From Casuarina equisetifolia (lineage: Eukaryota > Streptophyta > Magnoliopsida > Fagales > Casuarinaceae), in the NCBI GenBank assembly GCA_028551475.1, contig CM052354.1, forward strand, positions 31,953,258 through 32,017,257: DNA of 64,000 nt, written 5' to 3'. The notes under the pieces were generated by a model. That model worked only from the letters and a program-made list of their open reading frames with translations. It was not told the origin of the DNA and did not search any database. How positions within the stretch are numbered: position 1 is the first letter of the stretch; each line of letters starts with the position of its first letter. Positions 10,960 through 23,275 of the stretch are shown here, piece after piece. The translations under genes and the position numbers were made by a program.

Positions 10960-13079
10960 ATTGAACCACTGTACACTTTATAGCGTAACTTCCTGACGCC
11001 TTCCCACAATAGGCTAATTTCTTTCCCACCTTCACTTTAGCCACCACGTCTTAAAAATGTCGCGTCTACCCACTATGATTTTTAGTCAAGTCGTCCCATA
11101 AAAAGTTGGCAGACCATACCGCGTTCCAATGTCGGGCACAACTAGTCCAACCACTTTATGTATTTTTTACATTACGTACTTTATTGTAAAAATTTAAGTT
11201 AAAATAATTTTTTTTAAAAAAAATGAAAGAATGTAGACAAAAAATAAAAGAAGATAAAAAATGAGTCTAAGATGAAGCTAGTAGGCCGGGTACGAGGATA
11301 GTTTTTCCAAGCCTGAAGCCCCATAATGATTTTAGTTTTTGTCAAAATTTAATTTGCTATGCATTATGTGTTTAGCCTAACAAGCAATAGGCTTTCATGA
11401 ATTTGAGTGTCATAGTATTCAATAATCATGTTATATTAAAGAATATCTTAAACAGAATGCACGAACAGAAAGTAAAAAATATGTTTTTTTTAAATGAAAA
11501 ATAACCACAAAAAGCACACTTTATTGATTCACCAACTTAGAGAAAATAATTATGGTAGTTACCAAATTAAAAGAAAGTTAATAGATCATCTTAAGCAGAA
11601 AAAGAGTTCACAATAATGCTTCCATGGTCAATGAAGATGGTGTAAAGAAAAGAAAGGAAGATTTCTGTATTAAATAATGTTGGATTAGTCATTCAAAAAG
11701 TTTGAGTTAACAAGAAATTATAGTTTTAATAATTTTAACAAATCTTAAATTAATACATCTACATTAACATGACTTTGATTTTTTGTTCATTTTAGTCCTG
11801 TGTTAGTTAGATTCTTGGAATCTCCTATAGATGTTCCTAAATGTCAAATTTTTTGGTTAAGGTTATTTTTCATGAGTCCCATTGGTTCTTTAATTAATTA
11901 AACTATTTAAAAATTCCTTAAATTTTATTCTAGAGTTATTTGCATTCAAGATATGAGGTTAAAATTGAAGTCTATTGGTCTATTAAGCATGTGATTTCTC
12001 TAAATGATGCATAGTCCTAAAATAAATTAGTTTAGTAGTTTAATAAAGGCTGGGAATAAGTTCAGCATTACAAAACCAACTTTACTTGATTAGAACCAGG
12101 TTAGAGTAAACAAAAAAAAGGCTACCCTTTTGTTTTCCTTAAGCTTTATCCGAAAAAACCTTCTATTAAACAATGAACATGTTGCATAAGTTGATAATCA
12201 TACTTTATTATATAAAGTGACAGAAAATTGAAGGAGAGAGTAACAAAATAAGCATATTATATTCCTCTTAAGTATTATAAAGATTCTTTGTTTTTTAATG
12301 CACAAAATATCTTGCTCTGATATAGTTGTTTGAAGCTTAAGGATAGAACATAATTAAATAGTTCATTGAAGACCCATTAATAATTCTAAAGAGATTCTTG
12401 TGTTGTTTAAAAGCATATGTTGAATGCAAGAGGTGATTATAAATCAGCTACAGAAAATTTTATGAAAAATTTATGAAACTTGTTGAGCGTTACTAAAGTA
12501 GAACTTCTCCTACAAGTTTTGTAATCATGCGATGTTATTTCATTTCTAATCCAACTGCTTTTGTCTAAGAGTTCAATGTTAAGTAAATGAAATTGCTTTC
12601 AAACATTGGTAGAACCACACCACCTCCCAGTGTTGGCAACACTATCCTAATCACTTGAAGACTTAAAGTCAAGTCTTCTTCTAACAAATTGCTTAGGCAT
12701 TTCTACTATCATTTTTTTCGATAAAAAATCACATTATCATTAAATGGACATAAAAAAAAAAGGAATATAAAGACTATATACAATTATATTATTAGAACAT
12801 GTAGGAAACTTTGGAAGCCGAGGACCCCAAAGAAGTTAGATGAACACAATTAACAAGAACCTCATGATTATATATCATAAGAAAATAAAATATGTATAGT
12901 CCTATATGATAAGAAAATTTATTATGGTAAATTTAGGGTAGATAAACAGCATAAATTTCTATTCCTTGAATTTATATATAGTGAAAAATGCCCAAATCAA
13001 CATAAAAAAAAGGTTTAATAAGAATCAATGTGAAATTGATGCACTTTGTATAGATAGAGAGACTCCTCAAAGCTCGTGC
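10960..13079. other. Intergenic, duplicated, no gene seen
   Basis: AT-rich DNA paralogous to 52340-53060 (left part) and to about 57270-59600 (right part). The right-hand paralogue contains a LINE insertion at 57349-58063 that is absent here near 11335, so this copy shows the empty site. No conserved reading frame. Confidence 0.6.
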
Positions 13080-13382
13080 TAAATATTGTATTTTGCCTTT
13101 TCTAGAATGGGGAAGGAATATCATAGTGTCTTTCCTATGAAACTACCAATAAAACAACATTGTAGACTTTGAACTTTATAACAGCCGCGTCAAATACGTC
13201 TAATGGGAAGAAAGTCAAGATTCTGCTTTTGCAAAAGCAATATGAGACTTTTCTATAATTGCACTACAATTATTCCACTTTTTCCAGGCCCGCCCCAAAA
13301 GAATAGAACTGTCTCTGCCTTGACCTCAAGGACAGAAAAGCTATATGAACTGATACTACTTTTAAATGGAAATTTCTTAATT

Positions 13383-13477
13383 GGTAACACCGTTGGTTGC
13401 ATATTTATTCTGCTCAACGTTTAGACTTGGGCTTGCAATTGGATTAGATATTCAATCACTCCGTCAAGCATCGATGC
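13383..13477 (-). pseudogene. PIF-like bHLH exon fossil
   Basis: After an ATTTAG acceptor the minus strand reads ASMLDGVIEYLIQLQAQV, then a stop, then SRINMQP in the same frame. This resembles the second helix of the bHLH domain and following residues in PIF/UNE10-type transcription factors. The basic region and first helix are absent, so it cannot encode a working factor. Confidence 0.6.
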
Positions 13478-14867
13478 CTAAATCAAGAAGGTTAGCCCAA
13501 ATGAATGTTAATTAATATCGCTACCCTAGAACTCATTCTCAAACTTGCAATTCAATTTAACACACTAGTAGTGTCTGACAAAAAAATCATGGTTCCGTAT
13601 AAAATTGTTGTGGAATTCTGCAACGCAGGAGGCTATGGGAATCCGTGGGAGTTTGGACGATGATCATCAGGTCAGGCTCAAAATTCCCTCGGCCATTGTG
13701 TGCAAAATAAGCTTGTACCACATAGATTGCACTTATTGGCTACCATCTAATCTAATCTTTTCTTCTTTTAGATTTTTAAGTTTTTAATTTCTTTAGCTAC
13801 TTTCAACAAGTGTTGAATTAACTCTCTTCCTCATCAAACACCACGGATTTAATGTACATTTTTCATATTTAATTTCTTACATCCAAGTAGCCTCTGCTAA
13901 AAAAAAAAAATCTTATTTAATTTGCACACACGTGAATATGGAGCAGCAAAAAAATTCATAATGCTTTATTTGTGCGGCCAGCAACCGAAAAAGATCAATA
14001 ATGCCAATAGCACCACCGAACCGAGCTTAAAGTGGTCAATGCTGAGTCACAGCGCAAGGAGATCATCATCATCCAAGCCAGCGAAATCCAAAATGTTGCA
14101 GCTTTCGGTTCGGCAAGGTTGATTTAGTGAATCGAACCGAATTTCATACCCGTCTTCTTTTTTATGAGTCCCGTTTGTTTCCCTGGAAAAGTGTTTCCCA
14201 GAGAAAATGCTTAAATACAAACAGTTAATTAGCATACCCATCTTGGACGCGCGTCTTTATGGACGCTGCTTGCATTTCATATTTGCCATGCTCTCCTTTC
14301 ATTTAACTGTTTCTATTTTTTCAGATGGTCCCGAATCTTATTGGAGGTTCTTTTGTTGACTCACAATCAGCAGCTTTCATTGACGTTAGAAATCCTATAA
14401 GCATAATACTGTAGTGGATTCATCACTTTTCACTTTTTTTTCCCCCGCTTTTTTGAAGCTTCCGAGAAGGATAGAAGACATTAATAAGTATGGCAAGTAG
14501 AAAAATAAAATATGAGTGACATGCTCACCTTATAAAGATTTTTCAAATTGCTGTAAGACATACAATAAAATTTGGAAAAATATACCACTTTAGAAAAGTG
14601 GTGGGGACGAATATCATAGTCTTTCATACCAAATTACCAAGCATATTGCAAACTTTAAAGTCTTTAACAACCGCGTCAAACACATCTAATAGAAAGAAAG
14701 TCAAGATGCTGCCGGTGTAAAAGCAACGTGAAAGCTTCCAAGAACTGTCCTACAATCATTTTGCTTTTTGGGGCGCCCTTCAAAAGAACAGAACCACCTG
14801 TGCTTTTGACGTGAAGGACGAAAAAGCTATATGAACTGATACTACTTTTCTCGGAAATTTCTTAGTT

Positions 14868-14962
14868 GGTAACACCATTGGTAGCATATTTATTCTGCTC
14901 ATCATTAGGACTTCAGCTTGCAATTGCTTTAGACATTCAATCACCTCATCAAGCACGATGCC
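14868..14962 (-). pseudogene. PIF-like bHLH exon fossil
   Basis: The minus strand reads VLDEVIECLKQLQAEV followed by LMMSRINMLPMVLP after an AG acceptor-like site. A small deletion removes the AS/M start seen in the other copies. It is the least damaged frame after the 37.2-kb copy, and no other bHLH exon accompanies it. Confidence 0.6.
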
Positions 14963-17900
14963 TACATCAAGAAAGTAATGAATTCACTATAGTACGATGC
15001 CTACTCAAGAACCCATCAACAAGCTTGTAATTCAGTATAACTGATTAGTAGTGTTTGTCATAAAACGATCCCCATGAAATTGTTGTGGAATTCTGCAGCG
15101 CAAGAGGGCATGAGAATCAATTTGTGTACGAACAAGGGTAATTGGTTTGGCATCAAAGCCTCTACATAACCGACAACATAGATTATGCTCATTGTCTACC
15201 ATCTAGTCTTGATCTTTTCTTTTTTAAGATTTCTTAGTTTTTAATTACTTTGGCTTTAGGCATTCTTTGATTTTATAAAGTTAGCGCAAATGATTTGATT
15301 TTTGATTCAATCAATTACTGTGGCTCAATGTTATATTGGAAAAAAGGTATTTAAATTAAATTTGTGGAAATAATTTTATTAGTAATTTTTAATAAAATTC
15401 AATATCACACAAGCTCCTTGATATATTATAACCACCATAAGTTGACATATAATACTACAATAATACAAGTAAATCTATTCCGAACAATTTCTTTTGCAAT
15501 AGGACTTCCATACTTGTAAAGAGACGTGTTAAGTGTATTATTCTTCAAAGAGGGGTAGCCGTTTAGGTAATTATCTAATGCTATTTTTCATTCCAAATAC
15601 TAAAAGGGAACTACATATTTTTTTTTAAATATACAATAAATTTATTCTATAAAATTCAAACAAGATGATTAATCTTATACAACTATTGGTGGGAAATATT
15701 GATATTGTATGAAGGGCACTTGCACATTTACTTCACCTGGGTTATATATATTTTCATGATATATAGCCATACAAATTTTGTAGTATTTATGCTATTGAAA
15801 TAAGAATTTTGATTAGATGCTAAAAATAGATTAATTGACGTGCAACCATTAGTATCACAATAAACTAAAATTTCAACGTTGCATTCGAAAAGACAATGGA
15901 TTATGGAGAGTTACCTTCCTCTCTAATTTTACGTGATTTCTCTCCACAAACAACTATATTAATTATTTATTCACTTTAATAATTTTCACTCTAATAAAAA
16001 AGAAGTTGTTATTAGTTATTATAAAACACTATGTTACGTTGCCGAAACTATTGTTTCAATAAGTATTACGAAATACATATTAGTTCAACATTACAAAACT
16101 AACTTTACTTCGATAAAAAAATACATATTGATAAACAAGTGTTGTGCAATCATCTATTATTCTTGCTGCAATCAAGTTCTGTGAAGTTCAAGGATAGAAT
16201 ATAATTAAATCGTTTTTTCAACATCCACTGAGATTCTTGTGTTATTAAAAGCATTTAACTCTTTAACAAGGTCATACAAAAGGAATCTTCAAAGTGATTA
16301 GACTAGGTGTGGTCTACCATTGTTTCAAAACAATTTCATTGTCTTGACATTGAGCTCTTTGACAAAAGGAGTTGGAATCTCGAACTCTATAATGGCCGTT
16401 TCAATTTTATTTACAGTGAAAAATTCCCAAATCAAGGTAACAAAAATAACAATTTTAATAAGAATTAATGTGAAATTGATGTACTTTCTATAAATATGAA
16501 GACTATTTGAAGTATTGCTAAATGGTGAATGAATATTACGAAGTCTTTCCTACTATTTTACCAGGAAAATACTATTGTAGACCTCAAACTCTATAATGGC
16601 CATGTCAATCACGTCTAACGGAAAGGAAGTCAAGATTCCCCTTTTTCATACGCAATGTGACACTTTCTGATAATTGCACTATAACTATTCTACTTTTTCC
16701 AAGCACCGATGCCTAAATCAAGAAGGTATGCCAATTGAATCCCAATTAATATCACTATTCTAGAATTCATTACCAAGCATGCAATTCAATTTAACTCATC
16801 ATGATATATAATTAATGATTTTGTATGAAATTGTCGTGGAATTCCGTAACACGAGAGGGTATGAGAGTCAATGAGGGTGTGAACAATGACCATTGGGTCA
16901 GGCCCAAAATTCCCTCAGCCGCTGTGAGTAAAATAAGCTTGAACCACATAGATTGCGCTTTGTCTAGTATCTAATCTAATCTTTTCTCCTTTTAGATTTT
17001 TCAGTTGTTAATTTCTTTAGCTACTTTCAACAAGTGTAGAATCAATTCTCATCCTCATCAAACACCACGGGTTTATTGCACAATTTTCATATTTAATTTA
17101 TAAATCCAAGTAGCCTCTGGTAAACAAAAATTTTCTTATTTAATACGCACAAACATAAATATGGAGCAGCAAAAGCAATGCATAATGCTCTCGTTGTCCG
17201 ACCAGCAACCGAAAAAGATCAATAATGCCAATTCTGGATTTCATTATTTGCGGCTATAATTTAATAGCCAATAGCATCACCGGATCGAGCTTAAAGTGGT
17301 CAATGCTTAGTCACAGCGCAAGGAGATCATCATCATCCAAGCCAGAGAAATCCAAAATGTTGCAGCTTTCAATTCAGCGTGGTAGATTGAGTGAATCGAA
17401 CCGAATTTCATAGCTGTTTTCTTTTTTATGAGTGCTGTTTGTTTCCTGGAAAAGTGTTTCCCGGAAAATATGCTTAAATACAGAGTTAATTAGCATATCT
17501 ATCCTGGATGCGCATATCTTATGGCTTTCGTCTTTGCATGTATATAGCTCATACTCCGTAAGGTACTGAGAGTCCGTAGAAGCAATTAACCGTCTGTGAG
17601 AGCAAGAACAGGTGAAATATCCTGGCTTTTCACACTTTGATTTGCATTCCTTTCTTCTAACCGTTTCTTTACCATGCACTCTTTATTTCAAACCAAGGGA
17701 TGCGGAGCCAAGTTGCCCTTGACTTCAAATCTAGCACTCATACAATTATGCAATAAACAAAAATTTCATTTTCTGCAGGCATCTTGAATATTGTGATAAT
17801 TCATGTACTTTGTATAAACACAAGGACTATTTGAAGTTCACGGTAGACAATGACTTCTACTTTTTTGGAGTGGTGGAAATGGATATCACGAAGTCTTACC

Positions 17901-18144
17901 TACTAACTTACCAATCAATATTTGTAGACTTCAAACACTATAACAGCCGCGTCAAACACGTCTAATGGAAAAAAAAAAAAAAAAAAAAGTCGAGATACTG
18001 CCAAAAGCACTGCGAAACCTCGCATAATTGCACTATAATTATTTTGCTTTTTCCGGCCCCACTTCAAAAGAATAGAAAAACCTTGCCTCTGACGCGAAGG
18101 ACAAAAAAGCTATATGAATTGATACTACTTTCCTTACTTTGAAA

Positions 18145-18246
18145 TTTCTTAGTTGTTAACACCATCATATTTATTCTACTCATCATTTGGACTTCAGATT
18201 GCAATTACTTTAGATATTCAATTAACTCGTCAAGCATCAATGTCTA
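18145..18246 (-). pseudogene. PIF-like bHLH exon fossil
   Basis: The minus strand reads MLDELIEYLK, a stop, LQSEVQMMSRINM, in the same register as the 37.2- and 61.2-kb copies. The stop after YLK is shared with the 61.2-kb copy, which supports common descent of these two units through the segmental duplication. Confidence 0.6.
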
Positions 18247-19825
18247 AATCAAGAAAGTAAGCTAAATGAACTCCAATCGATATGGCTACTCTAGAACTCA
18301 TCACCAAGCTTGTAATTCAGTTTTCCTTACTAGCAGTGTCTGTCATAAAGTGATCCAGTATGAAGTTGTTATGAAATTCTATAAGGCAAGAGTATATGAG
18401 AGTCAATTGGTGTGCGGATAAGGATCATTGGATTTGGGCCAAAAATCTCTAACCAATCTTAGTGTTTTCTTTTTTGAGATTTGTCGGTTGTTAATTACTT
18501 TGGCTTTAGGCATGGTTTGAGTTTATAAAATTAGTGCACATGATTGGATTTTTAATGGAATCAATTACTCTGACTAAATTTTATATTAAAAAAAGTTATT
18601 TAATTTATCTTTGTAGAACAATGATGATTTTATTTTTTATTTTTAATAAAATTCAATACCATATAACCTATTTGATATATTAAACCAACATATGTTGACA
18701 TATAATGCTACAATATTAAATGTAAATCTATTCCAAGCAATTTCTTTTGTAATAGGGCTTTTATACCTGTAGAGAAAATATGATAATTGTATTCTTCAAA
18801 GGAGGGTAGCCAAAATTGGTCTGCCCTCATTTAGGTAATCATTTAATGTTATTTTTCATTCCAAATACTAAAAGCCAACCGTTTATTTTTTTCTTTAAAT
18901 ATCAAAAAAATTATTCAATAAAATTCATACAAGATGATTAACTTTATACAAGTATTAGTGAAAAATATTGATATTATATGCAGGGGAGTTGCGCAATTAC
19001 TTCATCGTGCTTATATATACTGTCGTGATGTATAGCCCTACAAAATTTGTAGCATTTATCCTTTTGAAATAATAGTTTTGATTAAATACTAAAAATTTGT
19101 TGCGCAACTGTTATTGTCACATTAAACTAAAATCCACTGAAGGCTGTTGCAATAAGATAATGGGACAACTTAAGTTGAATCGCAGTCGTTTCAAGCCATT
19201 CTGACGCGCAACAAAGTTTCTGGACTCGTCATTTCGCAACGAATCTATACTAAGAGAAGGGCGAAAACAACTCGAAGGCAGAGGAGAAATATGGTTTCGA
19301 TATTTCTGGGGAAGACAGAGCAGAGCCCAGGACAGACTTTGTCTCAGGCGTGGAGGTTTGAAAATCTTACCGTTGAGAGTTCAAAAATCTGCAGTCTCAA
19401 GCAAAACTTCTTACAATAAATTTTTTTTGACTTACTTTTATTGTATATAGGTTGAATATAATTACTTGATTTTACAAATTTCCAGTCTTAGTGAAGAACA
19501 TGCTTGATTTTAAAAAACAAGACAAGGCAATTCATGTTCCAGCCGAACTAAAGGAAAGTAAAAAAAAAAAAAAAAATGCATTTTAAGCCTAAAAGAGCTA
19601 ATAGTCATGTTTTCTATAATTGATGAAGGAAATGTGAACAAAAGAAGGGAAAATTTTTACGATTAATCCTATTCAATTAGTAGTTCAAAAAGCCGGAGTT
19701 AACAAGAATATATGTATTTAATAATTTTTAAGTGAACCATAATCAATTGGTTTTTCTTGTAATTTTGTTGAAAGTGACTGCGAATTGCAGGAAGAAGTGA
19801 AGGACGGGAGAAAATCTCCCTGCCC

Positions 19826-20984
19826 AGTAGGAAAACGGAAAATTTGGTGCCCTGACTTGTCAGCTATGTTCGAACCCTTCAGTGGTTGGTGCTGTAAAAG
19901 ATACGTGGTGGAAATGTCTTGCCCATGCTTTCTGCCAAAGATTTAAATCAACCATCCCAATTTTTATAAAAAAACTGATGGTGACACGAAGAACAAGTCA
20001 ATAATGACAGAGATGATAGAGGCTTCCAGAAATTAATATTTCTAAAAATCTTCAATCTGTATAACCTATGTTATAAAAGCAATCAACGGCATCAAAATTT
20101 TCAATAAATAGTCTCTCGTACTATATATTGATTGTGACTAAATAATCAATAGTACAATTATAGTCCTGGGCAAGGGATAAGTAGTTATGAAAGGTTAAGA
20201 GCATCAGCTATTCCTTTTGATGCAATAAATTGAAGGTGACTTAAGAGCTTAAGCCACAAATATGGTCAAGGGAAACAACCCTTCTTACACGGCAGCGTGA
20301 GGGCAATAGGTGTCTGAAGGCCGAAATCAAGGAGGCCTCCATCCAGTGCTGTTTGATGTGACTGAATCATCTAAAGGCTTAAACAAAGTCAAGCGCAGTA
20401 GGGAAACGGAAAATTCAGTGCCTTCACTCGTACGAACGTTAGCTAGGTTCAAAGCCTTCTATAGTATTATCGTGAAAGATACGTTGTGAAAATGTCCTGC
20501 CCATGCTTGTTACGAAAGACTTAAATCAAACATCCTAATTTCTATAAAAAATTGATGGTGACAAGGAGAACAAGTCAATAATGACAAAGATGATAAAGGC
20601 CTCCAAAAAATCATCGTTTTAAAAATCTTAGATCCGCATAACCTATGCCACAAAAGCAATCAAGGACATCAAAACTTTCAATAAATAGTGTCTCGTCCTA
20701 TAAATTGACTGTGACTAAATAATCAATAGGATAACTATAGTCATGGGTGATGAGAATTTGGGAAAGATTAATTGCATTAGCTATCCCTTTTGATTCATTA
20801 AATTGAAGGCAATTCAAGAGCTTAAACCACAAATACAGTCAAGTGCAATGACCATTCCAACCGAGCAGTGCGAGAGCGACGGGTGTCACATTGCAACCTT
20901 TAGTCCAAAGACCGAAATCAAGGAACCCCCCATGCATTGAGGGCTGCAATGACTAAATTTTCTAAAGGCTCAAACAAAGTCAAG
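19826..20984. repeat. Two tandem 570-bp units (left copy)
   Basis: The unit starting at 19826 (AAACGGAAAATTTGGTGCC) is repeated from 20397 (AAACGGAAAATTCAGTGCC). Both carry the tract GATGGTGACA...GAACAAGTCAATAATGACA. The same tandem pair occurs at 62171-63327, so the tandem duplication is older than the segmental one. No coding function recognised. Confidence 0.75.
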
Positions 20985-22514
20985 TGCAACCCATGGGTTA
21001 TAATAGAAGATAACATAAATTCAAAGCTACGGAAAACAAAATACATTAAAATAGCTTATCATACCCTTTGTTTTGAAGATAAATCATACAATTAAACCAT
21101 TGCCTACTAAAAGAATAAGAGATTCCTTGCCACTATAATTTAATCATCGAATTCCTTTGAGTAAGTCATATGTGTAACCCTTTTTTTTTTATTTCTATTT
21201 GTTTCTCCGAAGAACGAAATAAAAAGAATTCTTGTAGAGTTCAAATTCAAAGTTTTCGAATTTAAATAAGGTTCATGTGTTAAATCTGGATAAAAATTAA
21301 TATTTTCTTTTGAAAACAAAATACAGATTTGTGCCCATTAAAATGGGTTTCCCTTGTCACTAATAAGTACAAATCAACTAGTAAAACTCTTTCGTGGTCT
21401 AATATATAAGGAAAAGGACTTTGTGGCCATCGTTCCATTTATGAAACGCTCCTTGTCATATATGCATCACTCGTGCTCTTATGTCCTCCGTGTCCACAGC
21501 AAATTTCTCAAAAGGTTAATATTATCATGGAAAAGATATTGATTAGCCACTCGTAAAGTTGTCGAAAGCCAACATACACATTTAAGAAAAAGATTAATTT
21601 TTCATGGTAAGAGTATATGAGAGTCAATTGGTGTGCGGATAAGGATCATTGAATTTGGCCCAAAAATCTCTAACTAATCTTAGTGTTTTATTTTTAGAGA
21701 TTTGTCAGTTGTTAATTGCTTTGGCTTGATTGGATTTTTGATGGAATCAATTATTGTGACTCAATTTTATATTGAAAAAAGGTATTTAATTTATCTTGGT
21801 AGAAAAAAGATCATCTTATTTGTAATTTTTAATAAAATTCAACACCACATAACCTGTTTGATATATTAAACCAACATACATTGACATATAATACTACAAT
21901 ATCAAATGTAAATCTATTTCGAACAATTTATTTTGTAATAGGACTTTTGTACTTGTAGAGAAAACTTGTTAATTGTATTTTCAAAGAGGGTAGCCAAAAT
22001 TGGTCTTCCTTCATTTAGGTAATTATTTAATGTTATTTTTTCATTCCAAATACTAAATGGTAACGGTTTATTTTTTTCTTTAAATATACAATAAATTTTA
22101 TTCAATAAAATTCAAACAAGATGATTAACTTTATACAAGTATTAGTGAAAAAGATTGATATTATATGCAGGGGAGTTGCGCAATTACTTCATCGTGCTTA
22201 TATATATTGTTGTGATGTACGGCCCTACAAAATTTGTAGCATTTATCCTATTGAAATAAGAGTTTTGATTAAATGCTAAAAATAGATTAATATACGGGCA
22301 TTTGTTGCGAAAACGTTATTGTCACAATAAACTAAATCCACTGGAGGCTGTTGCAATAGGATAATGGGACAACTGAAGTTGAAGCGCAGTCGTTTCAAGC
22401 CATTCTGACGCGCAACAAAGTTTCCGGACTCAGTCAACTTAAGTTGAAAGAAGGGCGAAAACAACTCGAAGGCAGAGGAGAAAGACGGTTTTGATATTTT
22501 TGGGGAAGACAGAG
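20985..22514. other. Intergenic, duplicated, no gene seen
   Basis: About 21000-21605 matches 63330-63950. From about 21614 the sequence repeats the unit seen from 18386 (TATGAGAGTCAATTGGTGTG), then continues to the Copia insertion point. No gene seen. Confidence 0.6.
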
Positions 22515-22519
22515 CAGAG

Positions 22520-23275
22520 AGAAGAAAAACAGAGTTTTAAGCAAAATGCGGAAGTTGTATTTAGATTTGGAATATCGAATTTCACAATCTAGAGGCTTGC
22601 TTTTCTCATAGGCAAGCCACACCTATTTATAGGTGTTCAACACCGCTTATGCAACTTCATGGAAGTTTACAACATGACCTTTAGATAAAGCAAAAGGGAA
22701 CATCCCTATCCTGACTAGTCCTTGACTTCTTTCCTGCTGATCCATGCTTTACGCCAAGACTTTCAGAGCTCAGGACTTGCTTTGTGGGGCTAAGACTTTT
22801 AGCAACATTAGGTTGTCTTCCATACGACGTGCCTTCCACGTCACTACTTGTTCTCTTGAACTTACCAAAGGCAGACTTCACATCTCCAATAGTGTAACAG
22901 TATGGTGCCACGGTGCATGCACGTTCTTTGCATGTTAGTTGGGAATAATGGGCTCTGTGTGCCTGCACGGGCACAGCTTGTGTTTGTTGCTGTCGTGTCC
23001 ACTCTTCACATGCAGGTGTGAGGCCTCCACGCTCTCTAGCAGCTATATTCTGAGCAAACCACGCTTTGGTAACTTCATTGTTTGAAGCTGGCAGCAAGGT
23101 GGTTGGTGCAACAGTGTTGATTACGCTTGGTGGGACTCCGTTATACAACCAATGATCAGCACGCCTAACATGTCCAAGCCTCGTGTCTCGAGCTCTCATT
23201 GTCTGCATGGTACAAGTTGGCTGAACTCCTGCATGCAGTGCCGAGTTCTAAGGAGATTGAGAGTTTTCTTTTTCA
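22520..23275 (-). repeat. 3' LTR of Copia element
   Basis: 756 bp. In element orientation it begins TGAAAAAGAAAACTC. The other end reads TTTTTCTTCT rather than the usual CA. Differences from the partner LTR are all C/T or G/A changes. Confidence 0.9.

Larger units (their letters stand above)
13080..19825. repeat. Array of about 1.4-kb non-coding repeat units
   Basis: Four diverged units begin at about 13.08, 14.58, 16.4 and 17.82 kb. Each starts with a tract containing CTTTCCTAC...TTACCAA and ...GTCAAACACGTCTAATGG. The 13- and 18-kb units, and the shorter 14.6-kb unit, retain a PIF-like bHLH exon fossil. The 16.4-kb unit has lost it by a clean deletion near 16700, also seen at 59778. A tract containing GGAGATCATCATCATCCAAG recurs at about 14058, 17320, 36322 and 60386. 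No intact gene was found in the array. Confidence 0.65.

Noticed and set aside
22681..23208. A 175-codon frame within the left LTR as a host gene
   Set aside because: It lies wholly inside the LTR and is repeated, broken in two, in the right LTR. No protein family recognised.
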